Source: Nostoc sp. 'Peltigera membranacea cyanobiont' 210A (GTDB lineage Bacteria > Cyanobacteriota > Cyanobacteriia > Cyanobacteriales > Nostocaceae). Taken from it: a stretch of DNA of 64,000 nucleotides. The notes beneath the pieces are model-generated. The model saw only the letters and a program-made list of their open reading frames with translations. It did no database searches and had not been told where the DNA came from. The position numbers were made by a program, and so were the translations under genes. This document shows, piece by piece, positions 42,601 to 50,708 of this stretch (the stretch's first letter is position 1; every line of letters begins with the position of its first letter). Where the stretch lies: the NCBI RefSeq assembly GCF_002246015.1, contig NZ_NOLJ01000001.1:140726-204725 (forward strand). Reading direction: 5' to 3'.

Positions 42601-44434
42601 GATTCCACCCCGTACTGCAAGTGAAGAGGTTTTGACAGCAATCTGGAGTGATGTTTTAGGACTAGAAAAAGTTGGTATCCACGACAACTTCTTTGCATTA
42701 GGAGGGCATTCCCTATCAGCAATGCAAGTTATTGCTCAGTTGCGAGAAACCTTCAAAGTGGAGTTACCTATAAGCTGTCTGTTTGATTACCCGACAGTAG
42801 TCGAGCTAGATCGGCAAATTGCAGAATACCGCCAAAAAGAGGCAGGGGAGCAGGGGAGCAGGGGAGCAGGGGAGCAGGGGAGAAATAATCATTCTTTTTC
42901 ATCCCCCTGTGCCTCTCTGCCCTCTTGTAAAAATGACTTGACTCCATCTCTCAAACCAGTGCCTCGAAATACAAAAGAGTTGCCAATCTCTTTGACTCAG
43001 CTTGAGTTTTGGATATTAGCTCAATTAAATCCTGGCATTCCTGTCTATAATATTCCACTGGCTTATCGCTTGACAGGTTTACTCAACGTCACTGCTTTAG
43101 CACAAAGCCTCGTGGAAATTGTCCGTCGTCACGAAGCTTTGCGAACTACTTTTGCGATCGCTTCCAGCGGGGCGTTGGCGTTCGCGCAGCGTGTCGCAGA
43201 CAAGCCTCTCGTAGAGAAGCCCATCGCCGATAAGCAAGTGGTTCAGAAAATTGCTCAACAGCCTATATTGCCATTTTCGGCGGTAGATTTGCGAAAACTT
43301 TCTGAATCTAAAACTGAGCGAAAGGCTCTGGCTCAAAAATTTATCACTGAGGAAAAAAACCAGCCTTTCGATCTAGAACAAGAGCCTTTGTTACGCATCA
43401 AGCTGCTACGGCTCTCTGATGCCGAGCATTTACTAATAATAACTATCCATCATCTGGTTTGTGATGGTTGGTCTGTGGGTGTGTTTTTACAGGAGCTAAC
43501 AAAATTATACGCAGCATTTTGTCATGGTCAGCCTTCACCGCTTCCCGATTTACCCATCCAATATGCTGACTTTGCCCATTGGCAACAGCAGTGGGTTGCT
43601 CGTTCTGCTTTCGAGTCTGACCTTAACTACTGGAAGCAGCAACTAGGAAATAGCACACTTTTACTACAGTTACCTACTGACCGTCCGCGCTTACCAGTAC
43701 GAACTTTTCAAGGTGCAAGTCAAACTTTCATCATCCCTAAGAGCCTAACAAATGCTCTTAAACATCTGAGCCAACAGCACAATGTAACTCTATTCGTGAC
43801 TCTGCTAACAGCCTTTAAAATAGTGCTATTTTATTACACCGGACAGTCAGATATTATTGTGGGTACTCCCTTTGCCAATCGCCAGCAATTGGAAACAAAA
43901 GAACTTATTGGATGCTTCATTAACACATTACCAATACGTACATACTTGGGGGGCGATCCAAGTCTGAGAGAGTTGCTGTATCAGGTGCGTGGATGTTTTT
44001 TAGCAGCCTCCGATCGACAACAAATTCCCTTCGTGAAGTTAGTAGAAGCACTACAGCCAAAACGAGAACCAAGCCATTCTTTGCTTTATCAAGTGATGTT
44101 TAATTTCTTGCCTCCATCAGATTTAAAACTGACAAATTTAACTGTTCATCCCTGGTCAGTTGAAAGTAAAACAGCGGAGTTTGATTGGGATATTTATCTT
44201 CAACAAACAACATTAGGAAGTATTGAAGGGAAATGGTGCTACAAAATAAATTTGTTTGATGCTACTACTATTAGCCGTGCGGTAACTCAGTTTCTAGTGT
44301 TGCTTGAGCTTCTAATTACTAATCCCGAATGTCGTCTGACTGACCTTTCCTTGCTATTTCAGCGCCATAATTATCAAAAGAAATCGATGGAAATTCCATC
44401 CTTGCAAGGTGCGGGAGGAATAGCCGCCCGCTAA
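39659..44434 (+). CDS. aerG2: AerG-type NRPS 2: C-A(Pro-like)-PCP-C
   Basis: 1591 residues. C1 (SIYPLSPMQQGMLFHTLYEP, HHLLIDGWSWP) is a post-epimerase type closely related to C1 of AerG1. The A domain has YTSGSTGKPKG and a code I read as DVQFMAQVV, close to the proline code DVQxIAHVV, so a cyclic imino acid such as Choi is likely. The carrier is FFALGGHSLSA (~1011). A final C domain (~1090-1560, HHLVCDGWS) ends the protein with no carrier or thioesterase after it. This suits release onto a free amine such as agmatine. The PCP-C linker contains a pure 5 x 8 bp repeat, and the C2 domain a palindromic repeat insertion. It is isolated from the rest of the NRPS genes by the decoration genes. Confidence 0.87.
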   Translation: MNKLQIIKNKNIESIYPLSPMQQGMLFHTLYEPESGVYLEQFCLTLSGNLDITVLQQACMRVMKRHPVLRTLVVWEKQEKPLQVVCKQVELPWQNYDWRSLSATEQQERLEAFLQADRVQGFVFDKAPLMRFTLIQIADDTYEFVWSFHHLLIDGWSWPILCKEVFAFYSALLKGKYLYLNTPRPYRYYINWLQQQDLRAAETFWRQQLHGFTSPTCLLLDRGEDRGEAHNLQQPKTYHEQHCCLSATITAALQSQAQQYHLTLSTFVQAAWALLLSRYIDESEVVFGATVSGRPPTLSGVESMVGLFINTLPVRVKVPTATPLWQWLRKLQAQQVERSQYSWCPLIEIQAISEIPPGLRLFESIVVFENYPHDTSLSNPGGSIQITKRRVIEQTNYPLTVIAVPGQELSLRILYDGSRFDGETINRMMGHLVTLLEGMIANIEQTVAEISMLTATEQRQILVWNDTQRDYPHKCIAQLFEEQVERTPDAVAVSFQSQQLTYQQLNCQANKLAHHLQKLGVKPEVRVGICVERSLPMVIGLLAILKAGGAYVPLDPRSPQERLTYMLSDSQASVLLTDSSITLSGQPLTVVCLDTSDFCQNSQGNPVSGVISENLAYVMYTSGSTGKPKGVAMSHRSLVNLLYWQMDESALSCAKTLQFASISFDVSFQEIFSTWCNGGTLVLIAEEIQKDGFALLQLIAQEKVERLFLPFVALQQLAHAASISKSYPASVRQIMTAGEQLHITPVLVNFFKELSGCTLQNQYGPTESHVVTSFTLQDVASSWSPLPPIGRAIANTQIYILDRHLQPLPIGIAGELYIGGVAIARSYINSPELTAEKFIPNPFAKDGSRLYKTGDRARYLADGNIEFLGRIDNQVKVRGFRIELGEIETVLAAHPQVKEAVVIAREDEPGNKRLVAYIVPKQHLDTSELLCYLKQKLPEYMLPSAFVKLLDALPLTPSGKIERRALPAPLSRETRNIATDLIPPRTASEEVLTAIWSDVLGLEKVGIHDNFFALGGHSLSAMQVIAQLRETFKVELPISCLFDYPTVVELDRQIAEYRQKEAGEQGSRGAGEQGRNNHSFSSPCASLPSCKNDLTPSLKPVPRNTKELPISLTQLEFWILAQLNPGIPVYNIPLAYRLTGLLNVTALAQSLVEIVRRHEALRTTFAIASSGALAFAQRVADKPLVEKPIADKQVVQKIAQQPILPFSAVDLRKLSESKTERKALAQKFITEEKNQPFDLEQEPLLRIKLLRLSDAEHLLIITIHHLVCDGWSVGVFLQELTKLYAAFCHGQPSPLPDLPIQYADFAHWQQQWVARSAFESDLNYWKQQLGNSTLLLQLPTDRPRLPVRTFQGASQTFIIPKSLTNALKHLSQQHNVTLFVTLLTAFKIVLFYYTGQSDIIVGTPFANRQQLETKELIGCFINTLPIRTYLGGDPSLRELLYQVRGCFLAASDRQQIPFVKLVEALQPKREPSHSLLYQVMFNFLPPSDLKLTNLTVHPWSVESKTAEFDWDIYLQQTTLGSIEGKWCYKINLFDATTISRAVTQFLVLLELLITNPECRLTDLSLLFQRHNYQKKSMEIPSLQGAGGIAAR
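42843..42882. repeat. Perfect 8-bp tandem repeat (CAGGGGAG x5) in aerG2
   Basis: Five exact CAGGGGAG units inside the coding sequence, translated as AGEQGSRGAGEQGR in the PCP-C linker. Because the unit is not a multiple of three, gain or loss of one unit shifts the frame and removes the terminal C domain. Confidence 0.95.
43157..43232. repeat. Palindromic repeat insertion in aerG2 C2 domain
   Basis: GGCGTTGGCGTTCGCGCAGC, GTGTCGCAGACAAGCC and TCTCGTAGAGAAGCCCATC lie between the RRHEALRTTF helix and the following VDLRKL strand. They add about 25 residues in frame, at a surface loop also used by a repeat in the third C domain of the cluster 3 NRPS. Confidence 0.75.
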
Positions 44435-44550
44435 TTTAGTCATTGGTCGTTACTCATTACTACTAATGTAAATTGAGATTGTTTTTGTGGTTATAAAATT
44501 CGCTTTTGAACCACAAAGATACAGAGGTCAGATTTGGAGAGTAAATTATT

Positions 44551-45942
44551 ATGTCAGACATACAAATTATGGAAAAAACAAGACTAACTGTCTTACGGGA
44601 AATGCGGCTGTTTATCATTGTTTGGGTAGGACAGTTGATCGCCTTGATTGGTTCGAGTACCACTGCCTTTGCCTTAGATATCTGGGTTTATAATCGCACC
44701 GGATCAGTTACCCAGTTTGCTTTAGTCTCTCTGTTCAATACTCTACCGCTAATCTTAATTTCCCCGATCGCTGGGCCTCTGGTAGATAAGTGGGATCGTC
44801 GAAAGACAATGATTATCGCTGATGTCTTGGCGTGTTTGGGAACGATCGCGATCGGCGTTTTATTTGTCATCGGTCGGTTGGAAGTCTGGCACATTTACCT
44901 AGCCAATACCTTCACTGCTGTTTTTATGGCTTTTCACACACCTGCTTATACGGCATCAACAGTCTTACTAGTGCCGAAACAACACCTCAATCGTGCCAAC
45001 GGGCTAATGAGTCTGATGTTTGGCATTTCCCTAATCGTTGCACCAACTCTTGGAGGTGTTCTACTAAGCATTGTCCATTTGCAAGGGATTATTTTGTTTC
45101 ACGTAACGGCTGTATTTATTGCTGTTGTCTCCCTGATGCTGGTTCGGTTCCCGGAAGTCAGCACGAGTGCTGTTGCAACTGCAAAAAGTTCATTTATGAG
45201 TGAAGCAACTTACGGATTTACATATTTGATCGCTCGACCAGGACTGCTGGGATTAGTGTTATTCTCAGCCTCTAGTTTTTATCTTGTGGGAGGTATTAAT
45301 GTCATCACTATCCCGCTAGTGTTAAATTTCGTTTCAGTAAGCTTTTTGGGAACTATTCTTTCGCTATTTGGCATTGCGATTTTGGCAGGTGGCTTGCTCG
45401 TCAGCATCTGGGGAGGACTAGAACGCAACATATATGCCATATACGGGTGTATGCTTTTGAGTGGCGTATTTATTTTCGTCGCCGGTTTGCAAGCCTCCCT
45501 TGTCATCTTCACTGTTGGTATCTTCTTATTTTTCCTAACACAACCGATCGTTTCCAGTTCCACACAAGCTGTCATGCAAAATAAAGTAGAACCTAGTGTA
45601 CAAGGTAGAGTTTTTGCGATCAAAGGAGCGATTGAAGCAGCCGCTTTCCCTTTAGGCTACATCACGATTGGCCCTTTAGCCGAGAAGGTTTTTGAACCCT
45701 TAATGGCTACTAACGGTTCTTTAGCAGAAAGCATCGGACAAATAATCGGTGTTGGGTCAGGTCGTGGGATGGGACTTCTACTGATGATTATGGGAGTCTT
45801 GACCATTTTAGAAACCTCTATTGCCTACTTGTACCCTCGCCTACGGTTTGTGGAAGATGAACTGCCTAATGTTAGTAATGCAGTTGCAATGGCTGCTGAT
45901 ACAGCTTCTAGTAAGAATGACGCAGTTTCTTTGATATCCTAA
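44551..45942 (+). CDS. MFS exporter (EntS/MFS_3-like)
   Basis: 463 residues with about 12 membrane helices. The loop PLVDKWDRRKTMIIADV is the MFS motif A equivalent, and FHTPAYTASTVLLVPKQHLN RAN-type and GGLERNIYAIYG segments are typical of the enterobactin-exporter-like group. Such transporters are frequent in cyanobacterial NRPS clusters. GGAG lies 11 nt before the start. It probably exports the aeruginosin or a pathway intermediate. It follows aerG2 by 116 bp. Confidence 0.87.
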   Translation: MSDIQIMEKTRLTVLREMRLFIIVWVGQLIALIGSSTTAFALDIWVYNRTGSVTQFALVSLFNTLPLILISPIAGPLVDKWDRRKTMIIADVLACLGTIAIGVLFVIGRLEVWHIYLANTFTAVFMAFHTPAYTASTVLLVPKQHLNRANGLMSLMFGISLIVAPTLGGVLLSIVHLQGIILFHVTAVFIAVVSLMLVRFPEVSTSAVATAKSSFMSEATYGFTYLIARPGLLGLVLFSASSFYLVGGINVITIPLVLNFVSVSFLGTILSLFGIAILAGGLLVSIWGGLERNIYAIYGCMLLSGVFIFVAGLQASLVIFTVGIFLFFLTQPIVSSSTQAVMQNKVEPSVQGRVFAIKGAIEAAAFPLGYITIGPLAEKVFEPLMATNGSLAESIGQIIGVGSGRGMGLLLMIMGVLTILETSIAYLYPRLRFVEDELPNVSNAVAMAADTASSKNDAVSLIS

Positions 45943-46172
45943 TTTTGGCGTTGCATAGTGGTGGTTGATTAAAAGCTCTACTAATTTGCAATTATTATTT
46001 TATTTTCGGAATTCTCGATTTTTCAAAATAGGTAATTGTTAATTTAGTCTATAAATTGGAAAATTTTGATATCTAGATTCAGCATTTATGCTCTACATTA
46101 AATCCTGTGTTTTTATCATCGCTTAGTATTTCTGTCATTCAATCAAAAAAGATGTTCAGCTTATTTTAGAAT

Positions 46173-48167
46173 ATGCAAACCAAAGTTTCTCGCGGTCAAT
46201 CCTTAAAGAATGATCCTTCTCCTCCGGCTTCTAATAAGTTTTGGGAGAATGTCAGAGCGATCGTTCAGCCTTACTGGTATCCAACAGAGTCCGGGGAAAG
46301 AGTATTTCCAGACGTGATTCGTATATGGGGGATGTTGATTCTCCTGATTTTATTAATAATCGCGCTAGTGGGCGTAACTGCCTTTAATAGCTTCGTTACT
46401 CGCTATATAACCGATGTCATTGAAGAGAAAGATTATCCTAACTTTATTAATACGATAGTAGTTTTCAGCGCTGCTCTTGTCTGCATAACACTCTTAAACG
46501 GATTTTCTAAACTTGTCAGAAAAAAAATCGCTCTTGATTGGTACAAATGGTTAAATAATCACATATTATCAAAATATTTGAGCAATCGTGCCTATTATAA
46601 AATCAACTTTAGAGCCGATGTTGATAACCCAGATCAACGAATATCCCAAGAAATCGAACCCATTACCAGTAATGCTTTGAGTTTTTCAGCTATTTTCCTA
46701 GAAAAAGTGCTGGAAATGACTACTTTTTTAGTAATCCTTTGGTCAATTTCCCAATTTATTGCAATTGTTTTGGTTGTTTATACAATCGTAGGTAACTTGA
46801 TTGCTATTTACTTAGGTCAACAACTGAATAAAATTAATCAAGAGGAACTAGAACTGAAAGCAGAATACAGTTATTCTCTGAGTCATGTTCGTAATCATGC
46901 TGAATCGATAGCTTTTTTTCAGGGAGAAAACCAAGAATCTAATATAATTCAACGAAGATTTATTAATCTCCTGAGAAATGTCGAACGCAAGATTAATTGG
47001 GAGAACAATCAAGAACTTTTTGACGGAGCATATAAGTCTGCTATCCAAATATTCCCATATCTGGTACTCGCACCTTTATATATGAGCGGTCAAGCTGATT
47101 TCGGAGAAGTTGTCCAAGCCAGTGTAGCTTGTAATCAATTTGCCTCAGCTATGGCAACATTAATTAGAGAATTTGGGACTTCTGGGCGATTTTCCAGTTA
47201 TGTTGAGCGTTTATCTGAGTTTTCAGATGCGTTAGAAGCAGTTACCAAACAACCAGAGAATGTCAGTACTATTAAAACAATAGAAGAAAACCGTTTAGCT
47301 TTCGAGAATGTCACCTTACAAACGCCAAACTATGAGCAGGTGATCGTTGAAGATTTGTCACTTTCTGTTCAACCAGGAGAAGGCTTATTGATTGTTGGGC
47401 CGAGTGGGCGAGGTAAAAGTTCTCTGTTGAGAGCGATCGCTGGTTTGTGGAATGCGGGAACGGGTCGTCTGCTGCGACCTCCTCTGGAACAAGTCTTGTT
47501 TTTACCTCAACGTCCCTATATTATTTTGGGAACTTTACGCGAACAACTACTTTATCCGCAGACAACTCGTCAAGTCAGCAATCAAGAACTCGAAGATGTT
47601 TTGCAAGAAGTTAACCTGCAAAATTTGGTGAAAAAAGTTGGCGGCTTTGATGCAGAAGTCCCTTGGGAGAATATCCTATCCTTGGGAGAACAACAACGCC
47701 TTGCTTTTGCACGATTGTTAGTTACCCATCCGAGCTTCACTATCTTAGATGAAGCAACGAGTGCTTTGGATTTGAAAAACGAAGGTAATTTATATCAACA
47801 ATTACAAGAAACAAAAACAACTTTTATCAGCGTTGGACATCGGGAAAGTCTCTTTAATTATCATCAATGGGTTTTAGAACTTGCACAAGATTCCAGTTGG
47901 CAACTTGTGACTGTTCAGGATTATCGAAATCAAAAAACGATAAATATTCAAAGCACGCCTAATAATGAGTCGCAAAATCAATCACAAATATTGACAGAAA
48001 CAATCACAAGTGAAATGCTTTCTCATAAGGAAATAACTGAATTAACTAATTATTCTATTAGCACTATCAGAAGTAAGGCAAGCAAAGGAGATTCTATTAC
48101 TACTAAGGACGGTTTGACGTACCGCTATGACAAGAACCCAAGTGTGTTGAAATGGCTGAGAGTTTAG
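46173..48167 (+). CDS. SbmA/BacA-type ABC exporter, copy 2
   Basis: 664 residues, a close paralogue of the gene at 3887-5989 over its whole length. Walker A is GPSGRGKSS (~408), the signature LSLGEQQRLAFARLL, and Walker B FTILDEATSALDL. The ATPase domains are almost identical; the membrane domains differ more. The C-terminal tail (SHKEITELTNYSISTIRSKA..YRYDKNPSVLKWLRV) is also conserved. It is the last gene of the aeruginosin region and probably exports the peptide for extracytoplasmic glycosylation and acylation. Confidence 0.9.
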   Translation: MQTKVSRGQSLKNDPSPPASNKFWENVRAIVQPYWYPTESGERVFPDVIRIWGMLILLILLIIALVGVTAFNSFVTRYITDVIEEKDYPNFINTIVVFSAALVCITLLNGFSKLVRKKIALDWYKWLNNHILSKYLSNRAYYKINFRADVDNPDQRISQEIEPITSNALSFSAIFLEKVLEMTTFLVILWSISQFIAIVLVVYTIVGNLIAIYLGQQLNKINQEELELKAEYSYSLSHVRNHAESIAFFQGENQESNIIQRRFINLLRNVERKINWENNQELFDGAYKSAIQIFPYLVLAPLYMSGQADFGEVVQASVACNQFASAMATLIREFGTSGRFSSYVERLSEFSDALEAVTKQPENVSTIKTIEENRLAFENVTLQTPNYEQVIVEDLSLSVQPGEGLLIVGPSGRGKSSLLRAIAGLWNAGTGRLLRPPLEQVLFLPQRPYIILGTLREQLLYPQTTRQVSNQELEDVLQEVNLQNLVKKVGGFDAEVPWENILSLGEQQRLAFARLLVTHPSFTILDEATSALDLKNEGNLYQQLQETKTTFISVGHRESLFNYHQWVLELAQDSSWQLVTVQDYRNQKTINIQSTPNNESQNQSQILTETITSEMLSHKEITELTNYSISTIRSKASKGDSITTKDGLTYRYDKNPSVLKWLRV

Positions 48168-48186
48168 CGGTTTGACAATTTTAGAG

Positions 48187-48203
48187 TTTAGGTAACACCT
48201 AAA
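48187..48203 (+). terminator. Small hairpin after ABC exporter copy 2
   Basis: TTTAGGT and ACCTAAA pair around the loop AAC, 20 bp after the stop codon. A T-run (CTTTTTACTT) follows only ~8 nt later, so this is a weak candidate for a terminator. Confidence 0.35.
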
Positions 48204-48237
48204 AAGATAACTTTTTACTTAGCTATATATTTTAGCG

Positions 48238-48375
48238 TAGGCCTAGGCCTAGCCTGCACTTCTCTACGTTCGCGCAGCGTGTCGTAGACAGACGCTGCGC
48301 GTAGCTTGCTTCCACGTTCGCGGAGCGTGCCGTAGGCAAGTGGTACGGCTGCGCTCAGTGACCACCGTAGGCATC
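48238..48375. repeat. Compound GC-rich palindromic repeat block
   Basis: Begins with the perfect palindrome TAGGCCTAGGCCTA, followed by ACGTTCGCGCAGCGTGTCG, ACGCTGCGCGTAGC, a second ACGTTCGCGGAGCGTGCCG and GGCTGCGCTCAGTGACC. These are the same elements that appear inside the NRPS genes, here in a non-coding position. Confidence 0.8.
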
Positions 48376-48706
48376 GCTCATTTTTTGCCTGACTTCAGAA
48401 AATCCCGTTGCTCCCATTGAGACTCCTCATTAGACATCTGCGAAAAAGAATCTTAAGCCCTTATCCTATCTAAGTAAAAACCTAACTTGTGGATAATAAT
48501 TATATAATTCGGGTTCTCAGTTCTTGTTTCATCGACAACATATTATATTCTTCCGATTCCTTGTGTCAAGTTTAATTGAGATGCTCTTACCCTGACCCTC
48601 TAAGGTTTTTTGTGCAACATTTTATCTAAGTATTTACTTAAATTTATTTATATAATTACTATGCTTTAAATCTTTGCAAATAACATTAATTTTTGGTGAT
48701 TGATTT

Positions 48707-48742
48707 CTTAACTTTCTTAACTTTCTTAACTTTCTTAATTGT
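48707..48742 (+). promoter_or_regulatory. 9-bp iterons upstream of cluster 3
   Basis: CTTAACTTT three times in exact tandem, then CTTAATTGT, all in 9-bp phase. They have the same consensus as the units upstream of aerA and mdnA. The last unit overlaps a 28-bp palindrome. Confidence 0.75.
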
Positions 48743-48762
48743 CCAATTAATTGGACAATTAA
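48735..48762. promoter_or_regulatory. Perfect 28-bp palindrome
   Basis: TTAATTGTCCAATT is followed at once by its exact reverse complement AATTGGACAATTAA. It is a good candidate for a dimeric regulator site, or a cruciform. It is absent from the aerA region, so it may be specific to cluster 3. Confidence 0.75.
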
Positions 48763-48772
48763 TTGTTCTCAA

Positions 48773-48809
48773 TGCTATTGCATTTTCTTGAAGAAGCTGA
48801 GATTATTAT
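48773..48809 (+). promoter_or_regulatory. Shared upstream box, cluster 3 copy
   Basis: TGCTATTGCATTTT-C-TTGAAGAAG-CTGAGATTATT, matching the aerA copy at 12068-12103 except for a few central bases. It lies ~180 bp before the methyltransferase start. Confidence 0.7.
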
Positions 48810-48989
48810 TTAATTGAAATTATCAGCATATTAATTTAAAGCAAGCAAATTTGTTTCAACGATAAATTAGTCTTTATCAAAAAAGAGTAAAGTCATCAGT
48901 CATATCAAGAGTTAGTTATGCTGCGATCGCAGCGTTGGGACAAAAACTAAATCAACTTTCTCAGAAATTAATTTTTTCATTAAGTGTCT

Positions 48990-50039
48990 ATGTTTCAAAC
49001 TCAAGTACAACATCCTATAGATAAAAATCAGATGCAGCCTACCCAAGAGTTACAGCGAATGATCGTAGGTTCTTGGATTACGCAAGCTATTTATGTAGCG
49101 GCTCAACTGGGTATTGCTGATTTACTCAAAGATGGTTCTAAAAGTTATGCTGAATTAGCAACAATAGCTGGTGTAGATGTGCGATCGCTCTACCGACTAT
49201 TACGCGCCCTTGCCAGTGTTGGTATATTTGCTGAAGGTAGTTTAAGTTTAGGCTACTTTGAATTGACACCGCTTGCCCAATGTCTGCAAAGCGATCGCCC
49301 TGACTCGCTACGTGCTTATGCTATCAAGTCTGGTCAAGCTTGGGAATGGCAACCTTGGGGACATCTACTTGAAAGTGTCAAAACCGGAAAACCTGTATTC
49401 AAAAATATCTTCGGGATGGAGATATTTGATTATTTAGCTACTGATGCCTCTGCTGCTAAAATCTACAACCAAGCCATTAGTAGTTTTTCTGATAAACAAG
49501 ATGCGCTGATTGCAGCAGGTTATGACTTTTCCTCCATCCACAATTTAGTTGAGGTTGCAGGTGGACGCGGTACTTTGATTGCCTCAATTCTCAAGACGAA
49601 TTCGACAATGCAGGGGATTTTATTTGATCTACCCCATGTAGTTGCAGATGCCAAGCCTCTGATTGCAGACTTTGGATTGCAAGATCGTTGTCAACTAATT
49701 GGCGGGAACTTCTTTGAGTCAGTACCCCCAAGTGGAGACGCTTACTTGCTTCGGTATATTATTCACGATTGGGATGATGAAAGAGCGATCGCCATTCTGA
49801 AAAATTGCTACCAAGCGATGCAGCCTGACGGTAAGCTGCTGCTAGTCGAAATGGTTATACCTCCAGGCAACGAACCATTCTATGGTAAACTCCTCGACTT
49901 GCAGATGCTTTTGAATTATGGAGGCCGTGAACGGACTGAAGCTGAGTATGAAGCTTTATTAGAAACAGCAGGCTTTTCAATCACAAAAATTCATCCAGTA
50001 GCGCCTCCAGTCAGCGTAATTGAGGCTATTCGCCTGTAA
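48990..50039 (+). CDS. SAM-dependent O-methyltransferase (acetylserotonin-OMT type)
   Basis: About 349 residues from the ATG at 48990; a GTG two codons earlier (48984) is also possible. The N-terminal winged-helix dimerisation domain (LQRMIVGSWITQAIYVAAQL, SLYRLLRALASVGIF) and the C-terminal Rossmann domain (VEVAGGRGTLIASIL, FDLPHVV, GDAYLLRYIIHDWDDERAI with the catalytic His) are typical of O-methyltransferases acting on small phenols and polyketides. Beside the 4-hydroxybenzoate starter genes, the 4-hydroxyl of that unit is a likely target (giving 4-methoxybenzoyl), but a polyketide hydroxyl is equally possible. Confidence 0.9.
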   Translation: MFQTQVQHPIDKNQMQPTQELQRMIVGSWITQAIYVAAQLGIADLLKDGSKSYAELATIAGVDVRSLYRLLRALASVGIFAEGSLSLGYFELTPLAQCLQSDRPDSLRAYAIKSGQAWEWQPWGHLLESVKTGKPVFKNIFGMEIFDYLATDASAAKIYNQAISSFSDKQDALIAAGYDFSSIHNLVEVAGGRGTLIASILKTNSTMQGILFDLPHVVADAKPLIADFGLQDRCQLIGGNFFESVPPSGDAYLLRYIIHDWDDERAIAILKNCYQAMQPDGKLLLVEMVIPPGNEPFYGKLLDLQMLLNYGGRERTEAEYEALLETAGFSITKIHPVAPPVSVIEAIRL

Positions 50040-50111
50040 GTCATTTATAGCTATTACATGGATTCTGGTTTACACAAAAGTCACAAAAACTATATATAAC
50101 TTCAGGTAGAA

Positions 50112-50651
50112 ATGCAGGAAACATTAACATCTAAACATCTTGAACTACTTAACTTAAGTCCATTTCAAAGAATTTTACTAACAACTGACGGCACATTGAC
50201 ACAAATACTAGAAGCTTATTTGTTAGAAAAAATCCAGTTAGTCAAATTATCAGAAAAAGTAGTTAGAATTACTAAATCTATTCCAGCCCTAGATTTAGAT
50301 ATTGGTGTCCAAGTAATTGAAAGAAAAATATTATTACAAGGTAAAATTAGTCTAAATAATTTTATTTACGCTGAATCCATAATTGTACCTGAAAGACTAG
50401 ATAACACGCTGAATTCCAAACTAATGGAATCTCAAGAACCAATGGGTAGGCTCTGGTTAGAGCATAAACTTGAGATATTTAAAGAAATAATCGATTCAGC
50501 AATAGAAACATCTGAGGACTTATCTGATTATTTTAATATAGCGAGAAAAGACAAAATACTTTCTCGGACATATCGAGTTTTTTCTAATAAAAAACCAGTA
50601 ATAATGATTACAGAAAAGTTTCCTAAAAGCTATTTCATTAAACGGGTTTAA
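50112..50651 (+). CDS. Chorismate lyase (DUF98/UbiC-like): 4-hydroxybenzoate synthase
   Basis: 179 residues; AGGTAGA precedes the ATG. LSPFQRILLTTDGTLTQILE, RKILLQGKISLNNFIYAESI and EPMGRLWLEHKLEIFKEI are typical of the chorismate pyruvate-lyase family, which converts chorismate to 4-hydroxybenzoate and pyruvate. The gene is followed 57 bp later by an acyl-AMP ligase and then an ACP, which together form a starter cassette. It is probably a pathway copy in addition to the plastoquinone enzyme of the organism. Confidence 0.85.
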   Translation: MQETLTSKHLELLNLSPFQRILLTTDGTLTQILEAYLLEKIQLVKLSEKVVRITKSIPALDLDIGVQVIERKILLQGKISLNNFIYAESIIVPERLDNTLNSKLMESQEPMGRLWLEHKLEIFKEIIDSAIETSEDLSDYFNIARKDKILSRTYRVFSNKKPVIMITEKFPKSYFIKRV

Positions 50652-50708
50652 TATTTAAAAAAATAGCGATTTTCTTAAGTCAATATAGTTTTAATTATTG
50701 AGGGAATA

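Larger units (their letters stand above)
48168..48983. other. 816-bp intergenic region before cluster 3
   Basis: Holds in order a small hairpin, a large palindromic repeat block, ~330 bp of AT-rich sequence in which I see no gene, the 9-bp iterons, a 28-bp palindrome and the shared box, all listed separately. It contains the promoter of cluster 3. Confidence 0.8.

Noticed and set aside
42843..42882. CRISPR-like array
   Set aside because: The repeats are 7-8 bp, without spacers, and lie inside NRPS coding sequence; no cas genes are present.
44463..44693. Short frames around the MFS gene start
   Set aside because: They overlap the real MFS start in other frames and show no protein-like pattern.
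12344..45942. Suomilide/banyaside-type cluster
   Set aside because: Glycosylation and sulfation genes fit, but the A-KR-PCP starter points to a phenyllactate head, and no glycerate-loading (FkbH-like) gene is seen.
48378..48437. Minus-strand 19-codon frame MSNEESQWEQRDFLKSGKK
   Set aside because: It reads like the start of a protein, but it is very short, stops at once and borders a repeat block; at best a gene remnant.
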